Below are positions 28,352 through 35,528 of a DNA stretch of 64,000 nucleotides, one piece after another. The number at the start of each line of letters is the position of its first letter. Position 1 is the first letter of the stretch. The position numbers were made by a program, and so were the translations under genes. The DNA lies in assembly GCA_964617955.1 (NCBI GenBank), contig CAZTXB010000004.1, positions 1 through 64,000 on the forward strand. Reading direction: 5' to 3'. The DNA is from JABWCE01 sp964617955 (GTDB taxonomy: Bacteria; Bacteroidota; Bacteroidia; NS11-12g; UBA9320). Below the pieces are notes generated by a model. The model was given only the letters and a program-made list of their open reading frames with translations. It was not told the origin of the DNA and ran no database searches.

Positions 28352-29664
28352 TATTTAAGAATATTATATTTGGCTCCCAAGGTCAATGTGTATCCAAAAT
28401 TGCGTTGGCGCAAAATGGCTTCACTGTTCAATCGGTTGTTTAAATTTTTGTAATATGACAATTCCAACAAGCCTTCACAATGTTCGTTAAGAGGATACAG
28501 AATTGCCATGGCACTGTAAAGGGAAGTATTTATTTTTTTAGATTCGGAATAGGCTAAGAGTTCAGGAACATTATCCTTGTGATTTAAAGTATAGGCCGTG
28601 TTCATAGAAAGGATGTTGAATAAGGCACCTGCTGAGGCTCTGTATTTCAATTTACCGAGGCTAAAATTATACCCAATTACCACAGGTAGATTTAGACTTT
28701 GATATTTATTTACAGAACTAAAATTGTAATCCTTGTTTTGGTTTGAATAGCTAGAATCTATAACCGTAATGGTCTTAGCCGGTAAAACAGGATGCAATAT
28801 GGTAACCTGACGAGAGGTTTGGGTGAGTATCTCTTCATTCACTGTGGTGTTGTACTTGATCTTTTCATTTCTGTTTTCCAAGGTTAATCCTGTCTGAACA
28901 GACCAACGTGGGTTGATCATGTAATTTACCTTCGCAATGGTGGTTAAGCCAAAGGTGGCCTTTTCAGATTCGTTTCTAATTTCAGAACCCGGGCCTGAAA
29001 GCGTTCTGAAGGCGTAGTTTGGTCCTCCACCTGCTTCAATTGACCATTTTGAGGTATGAAATTGCGACTTATCATCCGGAATCGATGCGTAGTACTTTTT
29101 TCCAAGGCGCTTCGAAGTGTATACAAATTGCATGAGCGAAGGGTAAATGATGTAGCTCAATTTGGTCTGGTTGCGGCTCATCATGTTCAGACGTTCAAAA
29201 CTGTTTTGGAGGTAATCTTCAAGTGGCTCATCCTTTTTAACTGGCTCGGATGTTTTTATCTTTTGTTTGAAAGCATGCTTCGAATGAAGACCTGAAGGCT
29301 TAATCGGTTTTATATGGGTCATGCTTCCTGTTTCTTGCTCCGCAGAAGCGGTATTCAAATTGCTCTTTGCATTGCGTTCATCAAAAGAAGGATCTTTCAT
29401 GGTTTCGTTAGCGCTTTGCGAAGCATTCAGGTTTTTGTGAGTGGTAACTCCTCCTACTGAATCCTTTTGGTTTAAATACCAAAGGGTGCCGGTAACAGAT
29501 ATCAGAATCAGTAATACGGAGGCAGCCAATTTCCAATGTTGGAAGAGCAACCCCTTTCGTTTTGATTTTTGAATATTAGTCCAGATATGAGCAGGGGGCA
29601 CCTCCTCATAGTGACTAAGCTTTTCAGCCATGATTCGTTCAAAATTATTTAACTCGGTACTCAT
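28351..29664 (-). CDS. Single-pass membrane protein, anti-sigma-like, with C-terminal beta-barrel-like domain
   Basis: A 437-aa protein I cannot assign to a named family. Residues 1-40 form a soluble cytoplasmic segment (FERIMAEKLSHYEEVPPAHIW), followed by one TM helix (about 43-65, LAASVLLILISVTGTLWYL). A linker rich in Lys, Ser and Asn runs to about residue 190. The second half has alternating beta strands like outer-membrane porin-type proteins (NYMINPRWSVQTGLTLENR, YNFSLGKLKYRASAGALF, ending YTLTLGAKYNIL). Bacteroidota ECF sigma operons often encode such inner-membrane proteins directly after the sigma gene, so a sigma-sequestering role is a reasonable inference. It overlaps the sigma gene by 20 bp and the next gene by 1 bp, indicating tight coupling. 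Confidence 0.75.
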   Translation of the reverse strand: MSTELNNFERIMAEKLSHYEEVPPAHIWTNIQKSKRKGLLFQHWKLAASVLLILISVTGTLWYLNQKDSVGGVTTHKNLNASQSANETMKDPSFDERNAKSNLNTASAEQETGSMTHIKPIKPSGLHSKHAFKQKIKTSEPVKKDEPLEDYLQNSFERLNMMSRNQTKLSYIIYPSLMQFVYTSKRLGKKYYASIPDDKSQFHTSKWSIEAGGGPNYAFRTLSGPGSEIRNESEKATFGLTTIAKVNYMINPRWSVQTGLTLENRNEKIKYNTTVNEEILTQTSRQVTILHPVLPAKTITVIDSSYSNQNKDYNFSSVNKYQSLNLPVVIGYNFSLGKLKYRASAGALFNILSMNTAYTLNHKDNVPELLAYSESKKINTSLYSAMAILYPLNEHCEGLLELSYYKNLNNRLNSEAILRQRNFGYTLTLGAKYNILK

Positions 29665-30190
29665 TTTTTTGTATCTTTTCCAGTTTTTCTCTTAAAAATT
29701 GTCTTGCTCTCAGATATTGGGTTCTTGAAGTGGTTTCCTGAATATTTAACATTTCAGATATTTCCTTGTGTGAATATCCTTCAATGGCGAATAGGTTAAA
29801 AACTATTTTATATCCGGGAGGCAATTCATTTACTAAATTCATCAAATCCTTAACCGACATTTTTGAAATTTGACTTTCATCATTTGTCGGGTAATCTATG
29901 CCTTCAAGGGTATTCACCTCGTGGGCTTTCATTGTAATATACTTATTTTTTAATGCCGTATTTACCATGATTCTTCTAATCCAACCTTCAAACGACCCAT
30001 TGAACCTAAAGGTATCCATTTTGCTAAAAACTTTGACGAATCCGTCCTGAAGAACATCCTCGGCTTCTTCACGACTTGCACAATACCGAAGACAAACTCC
30101 AAACATTTTTGGTGAATACCGCTTGTAAACTTCGTGTTGGTAAGCGTCTTTGCCTTTGATACATCCTTGAATAAGCTCTTCATCAGTCAT
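29645..30190 (-). CDS. ECF-type RNA polymerase sigma factor
   Basis: Alternative sigma factor of 181 aa from the ATG at 30190 (MTDEELIQGCIKGKDAYQ). Region 2 includes MFGVCLRYCASREEAEDVLQDGFVKVF and the -10-recognising segment GSFEGWIRRIMVNTAL; region 4 is LPPGYKIVFNLFAIEGYSHKEISEMLNI. A TTG 45 bp upstream could add 15 residues, but the ATG gives the canonical beginning. Lengths and motifs match Bacteroidota ECF sigma factors, the group that includes the T9SS regulator SigP of Porphyromonas; whether this is an orthologue cannot be told here. It heads an overlapping operon with an anti-sigma-like membrane protein and two T9SS cargo genes, suggesting it controls their own expression. Confidence 0.9.
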   Translation of the reverse strand: MTDEELIQGCIKGKDAYQHEVYKRYSPKMFGVCLRYCASREEAEDVLQDGFVKVFSKMDTFRFNGSFEGWIRRIMVNTALKNKYITMKAHEVNTLEGIDYPTNDESQISKMSVKDLMNLVNELPPGYKIVFNLFAIEGYSHKEISEMLNIQETTSRTQYLRARQFLREKLEKIQKNEYRVK

Positions 30191-30455
30191 CAACTTAAAT
30201 TGATCATGCGTATTATGATGGGTGTTTAGGTTCAAGACTCTGTTATCGTAAAAATCGCTGCGTCAAAGGTGAATTATTTTATAGTTTTTTAAAAAATTAT
30301 TTGTTAAATTGTTAATTTTCTGATATTTACACAAATAAGTGAAAACGCTCAGATCGGGTTAAGTTTAAGCTAATGTGCTTATTAATAATTTTTTTTGATT
30401 GCGAATATCACCACATTTGAACAATTTATATGACATTTGTAAACTTTAAAATAAA

Positions 30456-31262
30456 ATGAGGAAGATACTAGTTCCAACTGACTTTTCAGCCATATCCGAC
30501 AACGCCTTGCAATTTGCCTGTAATGTTGCGCATCAAATCAAAGGCGAAATTTTCTTATTAAATATCCAAAGTCTGCCCGCCAACGATGATGCAGCCATGG
30601 CCATTGAGTTGATTAAGACCATTGAGGAAAGCGACAAAGAAAAACTAGCAACGATGGCAGAAGCATTAAAAATTAAATACCCCGGATTGAAAATTGAGAC
30701 CCATTTCGCTTTCGGAATACCCTCCCTGACTATTAAGGAATATCTTGAAACCAAAACCTTTGATTTTGTGGTGATGGGCACCAGGTCGGCTTCAGGAATG
30801 GATAAATTTTTGTTTGGAAGCGTGGCCGAGAGTGTTTCAAAACATTCGCCTTGTCCGGTTATCATTGTGCATGCCGACCAAACGTACAAACCGGTAAAAC
30901 ACGTTGCCGTTCCCATCGACATCAACTATAAGTTTTTTGAATCGCATAAGCTCGTAGAGAGGGTCGTGGAATACGCTGAGTTGTTCAAAGCGGATTTGAG
31001 TTGGTTTTATGTGAACACCGAGAAAAAAGACATCAGTGAAAACATTCACATGACCTTAGACGATGGACATAAAATTGATATTGAAATCGTAGATGCGGAG
31101 ACAGTAGAAGCTGGCATAGGAAGTTATTGTCAGCAACACCCTCTTGATTTGCTTATTATTTTAAAACGAGATTACTCTTTGGTGCAACAGATATTTCACA
31201 GAAACAGTTTTTCAGAAATCTTAAATCATCAAACCCTACCCCTCATGGTAGTTCACTACTAA
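30456..31262 (+). CDS. Universal stress protein with two Usp domains
   Basis: Cytoplasmic stress protein of 268 aa. The first UspA domain (1-145) starts MRKILVPTDFSAISDNAL and ends with the ATP-loop pattern VMGTRSASGMDKFLFGSVAE followed by CPVIIVHAD. The second domain (about 150-268) is degenerate: the nucleotide-binding glycine pattern is missing and only the end HRNSFSEILNHQTLPLMVVHY remains recognisable. This tandem arrangement is common in Bacteroidota. It is divergent from the ECF sigma gene (about 265 bp apart) and followed 29 nt later by a dehydrogenase gene, so the two may be co-transcribed. Confidence 0.9.
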   Translation: MRKILVPTDFSAISDNALQFACNVAHQIKGEIFLLNIQSLPANDDAAMAIELIKTIEESDKEKLATMAEALKIKYPGLKIETHFAFGIPSLTIKEYLETKTFDFVVMGTRSASGMDKFLFGSVAESVSKHSPCPVIIVHADQTYKPVKHVAVPIDINYKFFESHKLVERVVEYAELFKADLSWFYVNTEKKDISENIHMTLDDGHKIDIEIVDAETVEAGIGSYCQQHPLDLLIILKRDYSLVQQIFHRNSFSEILNHQTLPLMVVHY

Positions 31263-31291
31263 ATCGCCTGTATCCATTCAATAATTTTTCT

Positions 31292-32389
31292 TTGAGCGAT
31301 TCGATCTATACCACCGTAAAAAAAGAAGATTTAAGCGATTTTACGTATTCCGTATTTAAGGCCATTGGCTGCAGCCATGAAGATGCCTTGCAAGCCACAG
31401 GTGTGTTGTTAAAAGCCGATTTACGAGGAATCGACTCCCATGGTGTAGCCAGATTAAGCGGCTATGTGAGGCTTTGGAATAAAGGAAGGATTAACCCAAA
31501 ACCAAACATTAAACTTGTACGGGAGACTCTTTCCACAGCAACCCTTGATGGGGACGCCGGATTAGGATTGGTGGTAGCGCCCAGAGCGATGCAAATCGCC
31601 ATAGAGAAGAGCGCCAAATGCGGCAGCGGATGGGTTTCTGTAGGCAACTCCAACCACTTCGGCATCGCTGCCTATCATGCCATGCTGGCTCTTGAGCATG
31701 AAATGATCGGATATGCGCTTACCAACGCGAGTCCGCTGGTTGCGCCAACCCATAGCAAGGAACGACTGCTTGGAACCAATCCCATTTGTTATGCCATTCC
31801 GGCTCAGAAATATGCCCCTATCGTTATTGATATGGCCACTTCAGCGGCAGCCAATGGGAAGCTTGAGATTGCCCAAAGAAAGAATAAAACAGTTCCACGC
31901 GGCTGGATTCAAACCAAGGATGGATTGGATACCACTGACCCAAATGGCCTAAAGCATGGTGGAGCCCTGCTGCCTCTCGGAAGCAATACAGAACTAGGAA
32001 GCCATAAGGGATATGGCCTGGGGGCCATGGTCGATATTTTTTCAGGGGTGCTTTCAGGGGCCAATTTTGGGCCGTGGGTCCCACCCTTCGTCAGTTTCTT
32101 AGATGTTCAACCCAACTTACCGGGGAAGGGCCTTGGACACTTTTTAGGTGCCTGGCAAATAGATGGGTTCAGTGAAATTGAGCATTTTAAGCGCAATATT
32201 GATTTATGGATTGAGCGATTCAAAAATGCAACTTCTGTTGACCCTCAAACCCCGGTTTTGATTCCGGGAGAGCCGGAAGCAGCTGAAGAGAAAGTGCGAA
32301 TTTTGAAAGGAATACCGATCATTGAAGCCGTAGTCGACGATTTAAAAAATCTCGCCGTGGAACATAAGCTTGACCATCCCTTTATATGA
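31292..32389 (+). CDS. Ldh-family NAD(P)H-dependent oxidoreductase (malate/L-lactate dehydrogenase type)
   Basis: Cytoplasmic dehydrogenase of the type-2 malate/lactate/ureidoglycolate family (not the classical LDH), oxidising a 2-hydroxy acid with NAD(P)+. The 365-aa protein shows the family features ADLRGIDSHGVARLSGYV (about 43-60, with the catalytic-site His), VSVGNSNHFGIAAYHAM (His in SNHFG), GTNPICYAIPA, and a C-terminal GSHKGYGLGAMVDIFSGVLSG. The start is TTG at 31292, chosen because no ATG or GTG gives the family N-terminus. The stop overlaps a small downstream gene as ATGA. Exact substrate cannot be told from sequence. Confidence 0.9.
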   Translation: MSDSIYTTVKKEDLSDFTYSVFKAIGCSHEDALQATGVLLKADLRGIDSHGVARLSGYVRLWNKGRINPKPNIKLVRETLSTATLDGDAGLGLVVAPRAMQIAIEKSAKCGSGWVSVGNSNHFGIAAYHAMLALEHEMIGYALTNASPLVAPTHSKERLLGTNPICYAIPAQKYAPIVIDMATSAAANGKLEIAQRKNKTVPRGWIQTKDGLDTTDPNGLKHGGALLPLGSNTELGSHKGYGLGAMVDIFSGVLSGANFGPWVPPFVSFLDVQPNLPGKGLGHFLGAWQIDGFSEIEHFKRNIDLWIERFKNATSVDPQTPVLIPGEPEAAEEKVRILKGIPIIEAVVDDLKNLAVEHKLDHPFI

Positions 32390-32535
32390 TGTTTTCTAAA
32401 AACAAAATAACCAAATTGCTCATCCTTCTCGCTTTTGTGGGGGCCTTTGTTGGCATTGGGCTCTATGGTTATTTGGTATTGGTTAAAAACAACAGCTTTA
32501 AACCCATACAGTTTCAAAATGACAGCATCCGTTAA
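32386..32535 (+). CDS. Small single-pass membrane protein (49 aa)
   Basis: A short gene fitted between the dehydrogenase and ung. It starts with two adjacent ATGs (32386, 32389), the first overlapping the dehydrogenase stop as ATGA. It encodes a basic N-terminus (MMFSKNKITK), one strongly hydrophobic helix (about residues 10-33, LLILLAFVGAFVGIGLYGYL) and a polar C-terminal tail ending FQNDSIR. Its last 17 nt overlap the ung start. Double overlap in a same-strand array argues for real, coupled translation. I recognise no family; a membrane peptide of unknown role. Confidence 0.6.
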   Translation: MMFSKNKITKLLILLAFVGAFVGIGLYGYLVLVKNNSFKPIQFQNDSIR

Positions 32536-33196
32536 TTTGCATGAATCCTGGCTGGAGCAGATAGGTGAAGAATTTGAAAAAACTTACTTTAAAGCGCTCA
32601 AAGACTACTTGCTTTCTGAAAAGGCTTCCGGGCGTCAAATCTATCCAAAGGGAAGTCAAATATTTGCGGCTCTAAACGCCACCCCAAGAAACAAAGTTAA
32701 GGCCGTGATACTGGGACAAGACCCTTATCATGGAGCCGGTCAGGCCAATGGCTTGTGTTTTTCCGTTAACAGAGGCATGCCTTTGCCTCCATCCTTAAAA
32801 AATATTTTCAAAGAATTAAGAGACGATCTCGGCATCCCACCTGCTGCTCATGGCGACCTAACACCATGGGCTGAGAGTGGTTTGCTCATGTTAAATTCGG
32901 TATTAACGGTGAGGGCCGGTGAGGCTGCCTCTCATCAAAATATAGGCTGGGAACGCTTTACCGATTCTGTAATCAAGAATTTAAACAGCCATGGAGAGCC
33001 TCTTGTTTTTATATTATGGGGAAATTTCGCAAAGACAAAAAAATCCATGATTGACCCTGCCAGGCATCTGATTCTTGAAGCTGCACATCCTTCCCCCTTT
33101 TCAGCTTATCAGGGATTTTTTGGCTGCAGGCATTTTTCTAAAACCAATACCTTTCTTACCCAAAATAAAATTGAAGCCATTAACTGGCAAATATGA
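32519..33196 (+). CDS. ung: Uracil-DNA glycosylase (family 1)
   Basis: Base-excision repair enzyme removing uracil from DNA. The 225-aa protein has the catalytic water-activating motif GQDPYHGAGQANGLCFSV (Asp68), the uracil-recognition segment LLMLNSVLTV (about 122-131), VFILWGNFAKTK, and the minor-groove loop HPSPFSAYQGFFGCRHFSKTN with His190. Length equals the family norm. The ATG at 32519 opens the expected N-terminus (MTASVNLHESWLEQ); longer in-frame starts would extend into the upstream small gene. Convergent with lysE (9-nt gap). Confidence 0.97.
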   Translation: MTASVNLHESWLEQIGEEFEKTYFKALKDYLLSEKASGRQIYPKGSQIFAALNATPRNKVKAVILGQDPYHGAGQANGLCFSVNRGMPLPPSLKNIFKELRDDLGIPPAAHGDLTPWAESGLLMLNSVLTVRAGEAASHQNIGWERFTDSVIKNLNSHGEPLVFILWGNFAKTKKSMIDPARHLILEAAHPSPFSAYQGFFGCRHFSKTNTFLTQNKIEAINWQI

Positions 33197-33205
33197 ACGG
33201 GGCTT

Positions 33206-33838
33206 CTAAGGGTTGTATATCAAAAGTAAGCGTCTTACAAGTTCTATGAGGGCCAGGAGTATAAAGAGTGAGCCGACCACTTTATCCAGTTTATGTCCTA
33301 AAATTTTCATAAGCTTGTCGCGGTAACGTATGGCCAGTTTGATAAACAAACTCAACAAAAGAAATGCTCCGAAACCTGTTCCCAATATAAAGGCAAAATA
33401 GGGTGACACCAGGCTTCCGGATTCAAAATCGATATAATTTTTCAGAAAAACCAGCACGCCAAGCCAAAACGGTAAAAGTTGAGGATTAAATGAGGCGAGC
33501 AACAGTCCTTTGGCAAATCCGGAACCTCTAGAACTGACCGGCTGTGTGACAGAGGTTTTTTTTATAAAATAATAAATACCTAATCCCAATAACATAAGAA
33601 CCACCAGCCATCCAAAAACCTCCAAAAAGAATGGATACCGGTCAATAACATTGGCTCCCCAAACAGCTAAAGAGGCATAAAAGAATTCGGGTATGCTCCC
33701 GCCGATCGCTATCATGAGGGCCTGGTTTCTGCTCCTTGTTATGGCGGTTTGGATGACACAAACATTCACCGGCCCGAGTTGAAGAGACCCCCAAAAACTT
33801 ATTAAAGTGGTGAGCAAAAAAACAAAGGCTTCGTTCAT
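33206..33838 (-). CDS. LysE/RhtB-family amino-acid exporter
   Basis: Inner-membrane exporter of 210 aa with six predicted TM helices. Family motifs are visible: GPVNVCVIQTAITRSRNQAL in the first loop and SFNPQLLPFWLGVLVFL in the fourth helix region. The ATG at 33838 (MNEAFVFLLTTLISF) is chosen over one 39 nt upstream because it lies 9 nt after an exact minus-strand TAGGTTTG box (33848-33855) and begins directly with TM1. Substrate cannot be predicted. Divergent from the DUF3127 gene, with an intergenic distance of 80 bp containing both promoters. Confidence 0.85.
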   Translation of the reverse strand: MNEAFVFLLTTLISFWGSLQLGPVNVCVIQTAITRSRNQALMIAIGGSIPEFFYASLAVWGANVIDRYPFFLEVFGWLVVLMLLGLGIYYFIKKTSVTQPVSSRGSGFAKGLLLASFNPQLLPFWLGVLVFLKNYIDFESGSLVSPYFAFILGTGFGAFLLLSLFIKLAIRYRDKLMKILGHKLDKVVGSLFILLALIELVRRLLLIYNP

Positions 33839-33847
33839 AAAAGTTTG

Positions 33848-33855
33848 CAAACCTA
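33848..33855 (-). promoter_or_regulatory. -7 promoter box of lysE-like gene
   Basis: Minus-strand TAGGTTTG matches TAnnTTTG exactly, 9 nt before the ATG at 33838; it excludes the upstream ATG at 33877. Confidence 0.55.
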
Positions 33856-33881
33856 ATGATTTATTCAATTTATGCACATTG

Positions 33882-33912
33882 TTTGAAAAGCAAAGAAGGG
33901 CTCTTAAATTTG
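33882..33912 (+). promoter_or_regulatory. Complete Bacteroidota promoter of the DUF3127 gene
   Basis: TTTG (33882-33885), exactly 19 nt, then TAAATTTG (33905-33912): a full consensus -33/-7 promoter. The ATG follows after only 6 nt, predicting a leaderless or nearly leaderless transcript. Confidence 0.75.
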
Positions 33913-33918
33913 CCGTCT

Positions 33919-34296
33919 ATGGATATCCAAGCAAAACTAATTATGTTGTTGCCATTGCAAACGGGGAGCAGCGCTAAGGGAGAATGGAAAAAGCAGGATG
34001 CGATTTTCGAAACAGCCGAGCAATTTCCTAAAAAAGTTTGCATCTCTTTTTGGGGTGATAAAGCCGAGGATATAAAAAACATAAAAGAGGGCACCTCTCT
34101 GAAGGTTCATGTGAATATTGAATCACGAGAATACAATGGCAAGTGGTATACCGACTTGAAAGCCTGGAAAATTGAGTCTGCCGAATCCGGTTCGCCATCG
34201 GTTGGTGGGCATAATACCACCATCGACAAGCCTCATGATGAGGCGCCTGTCGATCTCAGCCCATCCGACGATTCGGTTGATGAATTGCCATTTTAG
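33919..34296 (+). CDS. DUF3127-family protein (OB-fold-like)
   Basis: Small 125-aa cytoplasmic protein of the Bacteroidota family DUF3127, function unknown. The body shows the family strands MDIQAKLIMLLPLQTGSS, KGEWKKQDAIFET, PKKVCISFWGDKA and ESREYNGKWYTDLKAWKIE. The compact beta structure and acidic, disordered tail ending DSVDELPF resemble single-stranded-DNA-binding proteins, whose acidic C-termini end in a similar way. That similarity is inference. The start is set at 33919 because a perfect promoter ends 6 nt upstream; the longer in-frame start at 33856 would lie upstream of that promoter. Confidence 0.85.
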   Translation: MDIQAKLIMLLPLQTGSSAKGEWKKQDAIFETAEQFPKKVCISFWGDKAEDIKNIKEGTSLKVHVNIESREYNGKWYTDLKAWKIESAESGSPSVGGHNTTIDKPHDEAPVDLSPSDDSVDELPF

Positions 34297-34302
34297 ACTG
34301 TT

Positions 34303-34911
34303 CTAAAAGCTAAAAATCTGAGCAAAGAAGGCTGAAAAAAGTTGTGGCCTTAACATTCCCGTAAAAAGAAAGCCAAATACCGCTCCAAAAAAATGGGCGT
34401 CATGGCCAATATTGTCAGTGGCATTTTTAGCCATGTACTGAGAGTATAGCAAATACAAAAACCCATAGATGAAGGCGGGAATGGGCAGTATTCCAAAAAA
34501 ATAAATGCTTTCCTTAGGAGCAACTAATATGTAGGCAAAAACTACCGCCGATACTGCGCCTGATGCCCCGACTGCGTTGTACCAAACATTGTGTTTTTGT
34601 TCCCTGAGCGTTTTAACATTGGCTACGGCCACCGATACTACATAAAGCACGAGGTACATGGTCGATCCGAAAGGTAAATAATCTGCATAAATCTGTTCCA
34701 TTACATTTCCGAAAGAAAATAAAACGAACATATTGATGACCAAATGGGTCATGTCGGCGTGTAACAGGGCTCCGGTAAACATGCGATGCCACTCTTTTCG
34801 GTTCACTACAGAGTATGGATTAAAAACCAAGCGGTTAAAGATTTTTGAATTGTTCCATGCAAGCAAGGAGATTCCGCAGGTAATAAGAATGATAATCAGG
34901 GTAAGGTTCAT
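34303..34911 (-). CDS. Rhomboid-family intramembrane serine protease
   Basis: Six-TM membrane protease of 202 aa that cleaves TM segments of other proteins. The catalytic Ser117 lies in GASGAVSAVVFAY and the catalytic His173 in GHDAHFFGAVFGF. The conserved loop and TM2 signature HRMFTGALLHADMTHLVINM (about 42-61) includes the His/Asn that stabilise the transition state. The gene is convergent with DUF3127 (6-nt gap) and divergent from a phosphoesterase. All active-site elements are present, so it should be active; the substrate is unknown. Confidence 0.93.
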   Translation of the reverse strand: MNLTLIIILITCGISLLAWNNSKIFNRLVFNPYSVVNRKEWHRMFTGALLHADMTHLVINMFVLFSFGNVMEQIYADYLPFGSTMYLVLYVVSVAVANVKTLREQKHNVWYNAVGASGAVSAVVFAYILVAPKESIYFFGILPIPAFIYGFLYLLYSQYMAKNATDNIGHDAHFFGAVFGFLFTGMLRPQLFSAFFAQIFSF

Positions 34912-34966
34912 GTATAAAATTAACTAATTTTGATTTTTCAAACTTACCTGAAATATTGAGGATGCC

Positions 34967-35467
34967 ATGAAAAAAATTGCACTACTGTCCGACACCCATG
35001 GCTACATCGATCCGGCAATTTTGAAATTTTGTGAAGAGGCCGACGAGATTTGGCATGCAGGAGATTGGGGATCGGAAGTGAATGAAAGACTGGAAAAATT
35101 AAAAAAACCCATACGAGGTGTTTTTGGAAACATAGATGGCCCTTCTATTCGCAGAATATATCCCGAGACTTTGCGTTTTGAATGCGAAGGAATCAGCGTT
35201 TACATAAAACATATTGGGGGTTATCCCGGACATTACCCTCCGGGAATAAAAAATATTTTACAATCTTTGAAGCCTAATTTATACATCACCGGCCATTCAC
35301 ATATCTTAAAAATTGTAAGGGATGAAACCATTGCAGGCATGCTACACGTCAATCCAGGTGCGGCAGGTTTATCAGGATTTCACAAAATGAGAACCATGGT
35401 GAATTTCAAAATAGATCTTGGCAAGATTTTTGAAATGAATGTGATTGAGTTAGGGAAACGAGGTTAA
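34967..35467 (+). CDS. YfcE/MJ0936-type metallophosphoesterase
   Basis: Cytoplasmic di-metal phosphodiesterase of 166 aa. All metal motifs are present in order: LSDTHG (D-x-H, about 6-11), HAGDWGS (GD, about 30-36), VFGNID (GN-x-D/E, about 50-55), an internal His (IKHIGGYPG) and TGHSH (GH-x-H, about 107-111). Length matches the short YfcE family. Starts at ATG 34967; 61 nt upstream of the PorE-like gene, possibly co-transcribed. Physiological substrate unknown. Confidence 0.93.
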   Translation: MKKIALLSDTHGYIDPAILKFCEEADEIWHAGDWGSEVNERLEKLKKPIRGVFGNIDGPSIRRIYPETLRFECEGISVYIKHIGGYPGHYPPGIKNILQSLKPNLYITGHSHILKIVRDETIAGMLHVNPGAAGLSGFHKMRTMVNFKIDLGKIFEMNVIELGKRG

Positions 35468-35528
35468 GTTAAAGCATACAAAAAATAAACAATCGGGTTA
35501 TGGGCCATTTAAAAACATACATTAAGCG

